Below, piece by piece: positions 36,822-43,322 of a stretch of DNA of 64,000 nt (position 1 is the first letter of the stretch; each line of letters begins with the position of its first letter). A model generated the notes under the pieces. The model had not been told where the DNA came from. It worked only from the letters and a program-made list of their open reading frames with translations, and ran no database searches. Source of the DNA: Caldimonas brevitalea. Lineage in GTDB: Bacteria; Pseudomonadota; Gammaproteobacteria; Burkholderiales; Burkholderiaceae_C. The translations under genes and the position numbers were made by a program. Location of the stretch: assembly GCF_001017435.1 (NCBI RefSeq), contig NZ_CP011371.1:4526001-4590000 (forward strand), written 5' to 3'.

Positions 36822-37823
36822 TCAGCTCCTCACCAGGCGCAGGCGCGGGCGACCGGTAACTGCTGCAGCACCTGTTGGCAAAGCGCGCGCCTGAGCTTGC
36901 GACAAATCTTCATTGACGGGAACAAATTGTGCAGTTTGCCGCAATAAATGCTGAAATTCGCCGGCGAGTTGCGGGTGCTCCAGGGCCTGCACGAGGTTCG
37001 CTTCCAGCCAACGTAATGGCGAGGCGCAATCGAAGCAGCGGCCCGAATAGCGATAGCTAAAAGCCGGCTCGGTGCGCAGCACTGCCTCGATCACGTCACG
37101 CAAGTCGCCGGTGTGCGGGCTCTGCGCGTCGGCCATCTGCTCGAGGTTGTCGAACACGGCCCTGGTGAGGATGCAGCGACCCACCGGCGACCACAGCCGG
37201 GCGTCGGCTGGCGGGCGGTGATCCAGCGAGGTCGCGACGCGGCGTATCGACGCCAGGCGCAGATCGCCAGCGGCCGTTTCCAACAGCCCCTCGCTGCCCA
37301 TCGTCATTTGCGGTGTCGCCGGTTCGACGGCAAAGATGGAGCCGGGCGTTCGCTGAAACTGTGCCACGAGCTGCGCCAACACCGTCGGCCGCGCCTCGGT
37401 CACCTGACCGGGCAGCAGCACGGCGCAAGCCTCGTCGTCCAGCAGGTGACGCGCCGCCAGCAACGCCTGCCCGACGCCTTGCGCCGCGTTGTGCCGCACG
37501 AAATGGGCGCGCACACCGCGCGGCAGCATGTCCACCTCGAGGTCGAGTTGTTCGTCCAGCGCTCGTTTGCCGCGGTCCACGATGAAGACCAATTCCTCGA
37601 TGCCGGCGCTCAAGGCCTCCGTCACCGCATAGTGAATCAGCGGTCGGTCGACCACCGGCAGCATCTCGATCGGCAACGCGTGTAACGCCGGCCAAGCGTT
37701 CGTCCCCTGCGCCATGACCGGAATGGCGGCCCGTCGCAGGCGCAGGTCCTGTGCAGGCGCCGGGCCGTCAGGTGCGGCACGCGATGCGCCGAAGGCGCGC
37801 CGCAAGCGGGCCAGCAGCTTCAT
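36822..37823 (-). CDS. GalU-like nucleotidyltransferase homologue, probably inactive
   Basis: A 333-residue protein aligned to UTP-glucose-1-phosphate uridylyltransferase across its length (IEMLPVVDRPLIHYAV is an obvious GalU block). The active-site loop is degenerate: the Arg of GxGTR is Asn42, and the two lysines of the ATKAIPKEM segment are His48 and Ile52. Reading frame and composition are otherwise normal, so it is a maintained pseudo-enzyme rather than decaying. It could bind sugar nucleotides or regulate envelope-sugar synthesis; this is inference. Its ATG overlaps the stop of the small upstream gene (ATGA), and both lie behind a sigma-54 promoter. Confidence 0.85.
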   Translation of the reverse strand: MKLLARLRRAFGASRAAPDGPAPAQDLRLRRAAIPVMAQGTNAWPALHALPIEMLPVVDRPLIHYAVTEALSAGIEELVFIVDRGKRALDEQLDLEVDMLPRGVRAHFVRHNAAQGVGQALLAARHLLDDEACAVLLPGQVTEARPTVLAQLVAQFQRTPGSIFAVEPATPQMTMGSEGLLETAAGDLRLASIRRVATSLDHRPPADARLWSPVGRCILTRAVFDNLEQMADAQSPHTGDLRDVIEAVLRTEPAFSYRYSGRCFDCASPLRWLEANLVQALEHPQLAGEFQHLLRQTAQFVPVNEDLSQAQARALPTGAAAVTGRPRLRLVRS

Positions 37824-38086
37824 TTCGGGCTCTGCAGGTTGCGCCGGTAAACCTTGTCGGTCACCGGGCCGCGATCGGTGTCGACCAGTCCGCGCTCGAG
37901 GTCGTTATGGGCCTGCTGCATCATGTCGCGCTGCTCGGGCTGCTGCTCATCTTGGCTGTCGGCCGATTCATCGCGCTCATGGGGAAGCCGGGGCTGCCGG
38001 TGGTGAGCCTGGTTGGCCGTGGTATCGCCGGTGCGCACACGCGCCGGTTCGCCAGGGCTCTGGCCGGGAGGCAAAGAGGTGGGCAT
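37820..38086 (-). CDS. Small hydrophilic protein coupled to the GalU-like gene
   Basis: An 88-residue protein without signal or membrane segments, rich in Gln, Asp, Arg and Pro and probably disordered in its first half. The second half (QQAHNDLERGLVDTDRGPVTDKVY) looks like the conserved part. I do not recognise a named family. Support for its reality: a GGAG ribosome site with correct spacing before ATG 38086, ATGA overlap with the next gene, and a textbook sigma-54 promoter 32 bases upstream. Confidence 0.72.
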   Translation of the reverse strand: MPTSLPPGQSPGEPARVRTGDTTANQAHHRQPRLPHERDESADSQDEQQPEQRDMMQQAHNDLERGLVDTDRGPVTDKVYRRNLQSPK

Positions 38087-38117
38087 ACGCTACTCCAGGA
38101 AGAGATGTTGCCAGTCA

Positions 38118-38133
38118 GGCAAGGCCCGTGCCG
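38118..38133 (-). promoter_or_regulatory. Sigma-54 promoter of the small protein/GalU-like operon
   Basis: Minus-strand CGGCACGGGCCTTGCC matches the consensus TGGCACG-N4-TTGC[AT] at all core positions, differing only in the first and last bases. -24 GG is at 38132-38131 and -12 GC at 38120-38119. The predicted start near 38108 leaves a 22-base leader with the GGAG ribosome site. Confidence 0.75.
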
Positions 38134-38178
38134 TTGCAGCCCGGCTCCTGCCGGGACGCGCCCGACGGCACCGAAACG

Positions 38179-38194
38179 GGGAACAGCAATTGCT
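38179..38194 (+). promoter_or_regulatory. Sigma-54 promoter of the hemerythrin gene
   Basis: GGGAACAGCAATTGCT has -24 GG (38180-38181) and -12 GC (38192-38193) with exact spacing and a perfect TTGCT. The predicted start near 38205 leaves a 35-base leader carrying AAGGAG. It is divergent from the sigma-54 promoter at 38118-38133, so one enhancer-bound activator could serve both. Confidence 0.72.
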
Positions 38195-38239
38195 GAAGCG
38201 TGCTGGACCGGGGCCGACGCCGGCTCACAAGGAGTGCCC

Positions 38240-38836
38240 ATGACAACACGCAACTCGAGCACACGAGCCGACGTCTTCGACCTGCTGAAAGACGACCACA
38301 AGCGGATCAAGAAGGCCTTTCGAGACTACGCGAAGCTCGACCCGGACACCGACCACGAAGCGCGCCGACAGTACGTCGAGCAAGTGTGTGCGCACCTCGA
38401 GCGGCACGCGACGCTGGAGGAAACGCTGTTCTATCCCGCTGCACGGACGGCGCTGGACGACCAAGGGCTGGTCGAGGAAGCCGAGGTAGAGCACGACGCT
38501 GCGAAGGCGCTGATCCTGCAAGTGCGCGCCACCCCACCCGACCACCCCCGGTTTGCCGCCCTCTTCACGGTGCTTGGTGAATATGTGAAGCACCACGTGA
38601 AGGAAGAAGAGAACGATCTGTTCAAGCAGATCAGCCGCGCCGACATCCAATGGGGCGAGCTGTTGGCCGACATGAAGGCCCGCCGCGCCGAACTGGAGCG
38701 CGAGGGGGAGGCGACCCCGAGCGCGCACACCGATCACGACCTCGATCAAGACGGGCACGGGGCCCGCGGTGCCGGCACCCCGCTGCCGCCCCCGCGCGGC
38801 ACGCGCTCCTCACAGCAGCACAAGGTCATCCGCTGA
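38240..38836 (+). CDS. Hemerythrin/HHE-domain protein
   Basis: A 198-residue cytoplasmic protein. Residues about 10-145 are a hemerythrin-like four-helix bundle with His/Glu ligands for a di-iron centre: DDHKRIKKAF, HLERHATLEETLFYP, EHDAAK, and KHHVKEEENDLF. Such proteins sense or store O2, NO or iron, or protect against oxidative stress. The C-terminal 45 residues are charged and Pro/Gly-rich, likely disordered. ATG 38240 has an AAGGAG site; the frame open from 37751 overlaps the antisense small gene and is not used. It is expressed from the sigma-54 promoter just upstream. Confidence 0.92.
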   Translation: MTTRNSSTRADVFDLLKDDHKRIKKAFRDYAKLDPDTDHEARRQYVEQVCAHLERHATLEETLFYPAARTALDDQGLVEEAEVEHDAAKALILQVRATPPDHPRFAALFTVLGEYVKHHVKEEENDLFKQISRADIQWGELLADMKARRAELEREGEATPSAHTDHDLDQDGHGARGAGTPLPPPRGTRSSQQHKVIR

Positions 38837-39095
38837 AGCGCGACCGGCCCGCTGCCCCCATGCCGCGCCGGCTCGTGCTTGCGTCCGCCGTCCGCCAAGC
38901 CCTTCCGGGCGCTCGCGGCGGCCCGCTGCCTTCCCGGCCTACCGAACCTCGAGCAGACCGCGCGCAGGAGCCGGCGCCACCGGCTTCGGTGGCGCGCCAC
39001 GCCGCGCTTCGCCGCCCTGCCGGCTCGGGCTCGAACCACTTTTTGTGGGCCGCGCCGTCGCCACGGCGCCTCGCATCACGCCATCAGGAGCATCC

Positions 39096-40376
39096 ATGAC
39101 CGGGCGACACCTGCTCGTCTTCTCGCATTTGCGCTGGGACTTCGTGTACCAGCGGCCACAACACCTGCTGTCGAGGCTGGCCCGGCACTATCCGGTGCTG
39201 TTCGTCGAAGAGCCCGTGTACGACGTCACCGCGCCCGCCCACCTGGAAGTGGCGCAACCGTGCGAGGGTGTGGTGCTGCTGCGGCCGCACACGCCCGTGG
39301 CTGCCGGGGGCTTTCACGACGACCAGCTGTCGGTGCTGGCGCCGTTGTTGCAACACCACCTGGCCGAGCACGCCGTCGACGACCTGATCGCGTGGTTCTA
39401 CACGCCGATGGCCTTGCCACTGATCACTGGCTTGGCTGTGCATGCCGTGGTCTACGACTGCATGGACGAACTGGCGGCCTTCAAAGGCGCGCCCAAACAG
39501 ATGCGCCAGCGCGAGTCGGCGCTGTTGAAGCAGGCCGACCTGGTGTTGACCGGCGGACCCAGCCTGTACGAAGCCAAGCGGGCGCTCAATCCCCATGTCC
39601 ACTGTCTGCCGAGCGCCGTCGACGCGCCGCACTTTGCCCCCCGCCGCGCGGCCTTGTCGGACGCCGCCCACCGCGCCCAGCGCCACCTGCCGCCGCCCCG
39701 GCTGGGCTATTACGGCGTGATCGACGAACGGCTCGACCTGCCGCTGGTCACCGCGCTGGCGGACGCCGACCCGCGCTGGCAGGTGGTCATGGCCGGGCCG
39801 GTGGTGAAGATCGACCCCGCCGCACTGCCGCAGCGCCCCAACCTACACTGGCTGGGACGCCAGGCCTACGAGGACCTGCCGGCCCTGGTGGCGGGCTGGG
39901 ACGTGTGTTTGCTGCCATTCGCGCTGAACCAGGCGACACGCTATATCAGCCCGACCAAGACGCTGGAATACATGGCAGCGGAAAAGCCCGTGGTGTCGAC
40001 CGCGATCCAGGACGTGATCGGCATGTACGGACACGCCGTGCAGATCGGTCACGACCGCCAGGCCTTCATCGCAGCCTGCGCCGCAGCGCTGGACGAAACG
40101 CCGTCGCAGCGCACCGAGCGCATTGCGCAGATGTGGGGCTGCGTGATGCGCATGTCCTGGGACGACACGGCTGCCACGGTGCTGCAGTTGCTCGACGACG
40201 CGGTCGGTGCTCGCCGGGGCCGAGTCGAGCCATCGGCTGCACCCGACGAGCAACAACCCCTCGACGTGCCGCTCGACGCGGCCGCGGCCGTGGCCCTGCC
40301 CGTGCCCACCGCCCTCGCCGCCCAGCCCGCGGTCGACGCGCAACCGGTGCTGCCCGCCGTGGCGGGGGCGAGATGA
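39096..40376 (+). CDS. Glycosyltransferase, GT-B fold family 1-like
   Basis: A 426-residue glycosyltransferase of the type often linked to UDP-galactopyranose mutase and exopolysaccharide clusters. The opening HLLVFSHLRWDFVYQRPQHLLSRLA is typical, as are VYDCMDELAAFKGAP near residue 120 and the donor-site region ISPTKTLEYMAAEKPVVST near residue 285. The last 55 residues are Ala/Pro/Val-rich and probably disordered. ATG 39096 has a CAGGAG site; upstream in-frame sequence to 38769 overlaps hemerythrin. It heads a three-gene set with the amidohydrolase (5 bp gap) and a GT4 enzyme. The 259-bp gap before it has no exact sigma-54 site. Confidence 0.88.
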   Translation: MTGRHLLVFSHLRWDFVYQRPQHLLSRLARHYPVLFVEEPVYDVTAPAHLEVAQPCEGVVLLRPHTPVAAGGFHDDQLSVLAPLLQHHLAEHAVDDLIAWFYTPMALPLITGLAVHAVVYDCMDELAAFKGAPKQMRQRESALLKQADLVLTGGPSLYEAKRALNPHVHCLPSAVDAPHFAPRRAALSDAAHRAQRHLPPPRLGYYGVIDERLDLPLVTALADADPRWQVVMAGPVVKIDPAALPQRPNLHWLGRQAYEDLPALVAGWDVCLLPFALNQATRYISPTKTLEYMAAEKPVVSTAIQDVIGMYGHAVQIGHDRQAFIAACAAALDETPSQRTERIAQMWGCVMRMSWDDTAATVLQLLDDAVGARRGRVEPSAAPDEQQPLDVPLDAAAAVALPVPTALAAQPAVDAQPVLPAVAGAR

Positions 40377-40380
40377 CACG

Positions 40381-41331
40381 ATGATCATCGATGCGCATGT
40401 GCACTGCACCGGGCGCGAGCGCGTCGACGACGTGCTGCGTTCCCTGGACGAGGCCCAGATCGACATGGCGGTGCTGCTGGCGCCGTTCTTGAGCGACGGC
40501 TACCGCCTGGACGACCCCGTCTCGCTGCGCCACGGCAATGCCCGGCTGGCCCAACTGGTGAAGGGGCACGAAGACCGCCTGGTCGGCTTTGCGGTCGTCG
40601 ACCCGCGCCGTCCGGACGCGCCCGACGACTTGCAGCGCGCCGTCGACCAGGGGTTGCGCGGCGTCAAGATGGTCCCCAGCGGCTGGTATCCCTACGATGC
40701 GGACGTGCAGCCCCTGTTCGCCAAGGCGCATGCGCTCAAGCTGCCACTGCTGTTCCACAGCGGCATCTTCATCGACGGCCGCTCCGGCCGCTTCTGCCGC
40801 CCGACCTTTTTCGAGGCGTTGCGGGACTACCCCGGGTTGAAGGTGGCCCTGGCCCACCTCGGCTGGCCCTGGACCGACGAAGCGATTGCCGTCGGCCTGA
40901 TCGAACGCATCCACGGCATCGCCCCGGACAACGTGATGTTCCGTTTCGACATTTCCTTCGGACCGCCGCCGGCCTACCGAAAAGAGGTGTTGGCCAAGGC
41001 GCTGAGCGTGCTCGGGCCCGAGTTGTTGCAGTTCGGCAGCGACTGTTTCCTGCCCTGCCCTGGCCCGCGGATCGCCGAGCGGCGCGGCTGGGTGGCCGAC
41101 TTGCTCGACCAACTCGAGGTCGACGCGCCGGCACGCGAGCGGATCTGGAGTGGCACGGCCGCTGCCTGGCTGGGGCTGGATGTCGAAGCCGCGCGAGCCG
41201 ACGCTGCCCGGCGCGCCGAGCAGCGGCCCGCGCAGGCCGCATGGCCACCACGCCGGGCCGGCGGCCTGTTCAGCTCTCTACTCGGTGGGGACGGAGATCG
41301 CGGCAGCGGCTTCTCCCCGGTGTGCTGCTAA
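40381..41331 (+). CDS. Amidohydrolase-2-family TIM-barrel hydrolase
   Basis: A 316-residue metal-dependent hydrolase. The N-terminal MIIDAHVHCTG carries the H-x-H metal motif, GVKMVPSGWYPYD and LLFHSGIF follow, then LAHLGWPW and the late catalytic Asp in LQFGSDCFLP. Substrate is unknown. Placed between two glycosyltransferases with tiny gaps, it may act on a modified sugar or an amide in an envelope polymer, which is inference. The C-terminus is Gly/Ala/Arg-rich and ends in CC. Confidence 0.86.
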   Translation: MIIDAHVHCTGRERVDDVLRSLDEAQIDMAVLLAPFLSDGYRLDDPVSLRHGNARLAQLVKGHEDRLVGFAVVDPRRPDAPDDLQRAVDQGLRGVKMVPSGWYPYDADVQPLFAKAHALKLPLLFHSGIFIDGRSGRFCRPTFFEALRDYPGLKVALAHLGWPWTDEAIAVGLIERIHGIAPDNVMFRFDISFGPPPAYRKEVLAKALSVLGPELLQFGSDCFLPCPGPRIAERRGWVADLLDQLEVDAPARERIWSGTAAAWLGLDVEAARADAARRAEQRPAQAAWPPRRAGGLFSSLLGGDGDRGSGFSPVCC

Positions 41332-41345
41332 CCCGAACAATAGCC

Positions 41346-42620
41346 ATGGCCTCCGTGCAAAACCCCCAGCGAACCCACGTCCTCCAGATCGTAGGCAACG
41401 CCATCGTCGGCGGCATGGAAACCTATGTGTTCCGCCTGATCGAACGGCTGCCGCCCGAGCGTTTCCGTGTCACCGTCCTGTGCCCTTGGGAGAGCCAGGT
41501 GAGCGAACAGCTGCGCCAGCTGGGCGTCGAAGTGCTGGTGGTGCCGATGCCAGACGACCCGCCCTGGGCCTCGATCCAGACGACCAGCGCCATCATCAAA
41601 AGCCATGCGGTGGACGTGCTCCACGCCCACCTGCCCAACGCCCACCTGCTGGGCGCGCTGGCCGGCCGGCTCACCCAGACGCCGGTGCTGACCACCATCC
41701 ACAGCCGGCAGTTGGCCATCTGCGATGTGGAAGCGCATCGGCTCGCGGGCACCCACCTCAGCGTGATCTGCCAGTACACCTACTTCCAGGCGCTCACGCT
41801 GGGCGTCACCGCTGCCCAGCTGCACGTCATCCCCAACGGTGTGGACACCGACATCTTCAAGCCGGCCAAGGTGCGCGAAGGGCCGCTGCGTTGCCGCCTC
41901 GGCATCGCGGCCGAAACGCCGCTGGTGGGCTTCATCGGCCGGCTCTCGTGGGAGAAAGGCCCGGAAAGTTTTCTGCGTGCCGCGCTGATCGCCCATCACC
42001 AGCGCCCCGATCTGCACTTCGTGCTGGTCGGTGATGGGCCGATGCAATCGCAATGTCGCACCTTCATCGAGAACTTCGGCATGGGCGCGTACGCACACCT
42101 CGCCGGCTTGCAGGTCGACATGCCGGCCGTCTACCCCGAACTCGACCTGGTCGTCTCGACGTCGCACTCCGAGGCGATGCCGCTGGCCCTGATGGAAGCG
42201 ATGGCCTGCGGCCTGCCTATCGTGGCGACCCGGGTCGGCGGTGTGCCGGAGATGGTTCAGCATGGTTTGACCGGGGCGCTGCACAACCCGGGTGACTTCG
42301 ACGGCATCGGCGCACAGATCGCCCGCCTGTTGAATCAGCCCGACACGCTCGCCGCCATGGGCCAGCGCGCCCGCCAACGTGCCGAATCGCAGTTCTCGCT
42401 CGCCGACTCGGTGGCGCGCACCGGTGAGTTGCTGGCGCGTCTCGCCCAGTCGCGCGAGGACCGCCGCCGCATCGCCGCCGTGCCGCTCGACGCACCACCG
42501 ACCGGCCGCGCCGTCGCCGCCTCTCCGGCGGCACTCGGCGCTGCTGCGGGCAGCGCGGCCACCGGCAGCGGCGGACGCAGCACCGGCAGCCGCTCGGCGA
42601 CCAAGCAGGCGCGGGCTTGA
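41346..42620 (+). CDS. Glycosyltransferase family 4
   Basis: A 424-residue GT-B enzyme. N-terminal acceptor domain block HVLQIVGNAIVGGMETYVFRL; C-terminal donor domain with VIPNGVDTDIFKP, GFIGRLSWEKGPESFL and the E-x7-E motif in STSHSEAMPLALMEAMACGLPIVAT (split by Met/Leu residues). It transfers a sugar from a nucleotide donor to an envelope or exopolysaccharide acceptor. The last 50 residues are Ala/Ser/Gly-rich. It begins 14 bp after the amidohydrolase and is followed directly by the 61-bp repeats, the first of which overlaps its stop codon. Confidence 0.93.
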   Translation: MASVQNPQRTHVLQIVGNAIVGGMETYVFRLIERLPPERFRVTVLCPWESQVSEQLRQLGVEVLVVPMPDDPPWASIQTTSAIIKSHAVDVLHAHLPNAHLLGALAGRLTQTPVLTTIHSRQLAICDVEAHRLAGTHLSVICQYTYFQALTLGVTAAQLHVIPNGVDTDIFKPAKVREGPLRCRLGIAAETPLVGFIGRLSWEKGPESFLRAALIAHHQRPDLHFVLVGDGPMQSQCRTFIENFGMGAYAHLAGLQVDMPAVYPELDLVVSTSHSEAMPLALMEAMACGLPIVATRVGGVPEMVQHGLTGALHNPGDFDGIGAQIARLLNQPDTLAAMGQRARQRAESQFSLADSVARTGELLARLAQSREDRRRIAAVPLDAPPTGRAVAASPAALGAAAGSAATGSGGRSTGSRSATKQARA

Positions 42621-42800
42621 GCCCCGCCCGGCCGCCCGAAGGGGCTCGTGCCGTAGTGCGAAGCACGGAGGTTACCAATGAGCCCCGCCCGGCCGCCCGA
42701 AGGGGCTCGTGCCGTAGTGCGAAGCACGGAGGTTACCAATGAGCCCCGCCCGGCCGCCCGAAGGGGCTCATACCGCAGTGCGAAGCACGGAGGTTACCAA
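42618..42800 (+). repeat. Three tandem 61-bp repeats
   Basis: Units at 42618-42678, 42679-42739 and 42740-42800; the first two are identical and the third has a few changes. Each contains AGCCCC...GGGGCT and CGTGC...GCACG inverted repeats able to fold as hairpins, then CGGAGG followed six bases later by ATG or its remnant, a ribosome site plus start codon. Since 61 is not a multiple of three, each copy shifts frame, giving short overlapping frames (Pro/Arg-rich peptides starting MSPARPPEG). The array ends 47 bp before a sigma-54 promoter. A partial, decayed fourth copy may follow at 42801. It could be a dispersed REP-like element or activator sites. Confidence 0.9.
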
Positions 42801-42847
42801 TCAGCCTCGCCTCGCCCGGCGGTCCGATCAAGCCCCTGGGGCCGGGC

Positions 42848-42863
42848 GGGCACGTCGGTTGCG
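42848..42863 (+). promoter_or_regulatory. Sigma-54 promoter of the BON-domain gene
   Basis: GGGCACGTCGGTTGCG fits TGGCACG-N4-TTGC[AT] at every core position; -24 GG at 42849-42850 and -12 GC at 42861-42862. Predicted start is near 42874, giving a 50-base leader to ATG 42924 with AAAGGAG. Confidence 0.72.
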
Positions 42864-42923
42864 TACCGCCTAGAGCTGGCGGCACTCCGCCACAACGCGT
42901 GATCAACAACCAAAGGAGTGAAT

Positions 42924-43244
42924 ATGAAGAAGCTTGTCCTCGCAGCGATGATGGCTGCCACAGGTATCCTGGCCACGACCGGCTGCGCCGTCTCCGACGG
43001 ACAGACCAGCGTCGGCCAGTATGTGGACGACGCGACCATCGCCACCCGTGTGAAGACCCGCTTCGCCCAGGACGACACGGTCAGCGCGATGCGCATCGAG
43101 GTCGAGGCGCTGCAGGGCACCGTCCAGCTGTCGGGATTTGCCACCAGCGAAGCCGAGAAGTCACGCGCCGCCGAACTGGCGCGCAGCGTGGCTGACGTGA
43201 AGAGCGTGCGCAACGACATCATCGTCCGGGCGCCCGCCAAGTAA
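42924..43244 (+). CDS. BON-domain lipoprotein
   Basis: A 106-residue protein with a lipoprotein signal (MKKLVLAAMMAATGILATTGC, Cys21) and one BON domain (about residues 35-105: IATRVKTRFAQDD..MRIEVEALQGTVQLSGF..VKSVRNDIIV). BON domains bind membranes or phospholipid surfaces and are typical of OsmY-like periplasmic stress proteins. ATG 42924 with AAAGGAG six bases upstream is better than the GTG at 42918. It has its own sigma-54 promoter and is followed by the NtrC-type activator. Confidence 0.92.
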   Translation: MKKLVLAAMMAATGILATTGCAVSDGQTSVGQYVDDATIATRVKTRFAQDDTVSAMRIEVEALQGTVQLSGFATSEAEKSRAAELARSVADVKSVRNDIIVRAPAK

Positions 43245-43322
43245 ACGCGCGGGGCCGAGCGGTGTCGCTATGTAAATCCCACAGCAAATCCGACCGGCCC
43301 CCCACCTACCCCCTACCCTCGC

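Noticed and set aside
38123..38138. Plus-strand GG...TTGC (GGCCCGTGCCGTTGCA) as another sigma-54 promoter for hemerythrin
   Set aside because: GG and GC are 11 bases apart instead of 10; the site at 38179-38194 has exact spacing and better position.
38870..38882. GGCTCGTGCTTGC as a sigma-54 promoter for the glycosyltransferase operon
   Set aside because: GG-GC spacing is nine bases, one short, and it lies over 200 bp from the start codon.
42618..42800. 61-bp repeats as a CRISPR array
   Set aside because: Units are directly abutting with no unique spacers.
42678..42902. 74-codon frame starting MSPARPPEG inside the 61-bp repeats as a gene
   Set aside because: It is produced by frame shifts between non-multiple-of-three repeats and runs into the BON promoter; treated as part of the repeat.
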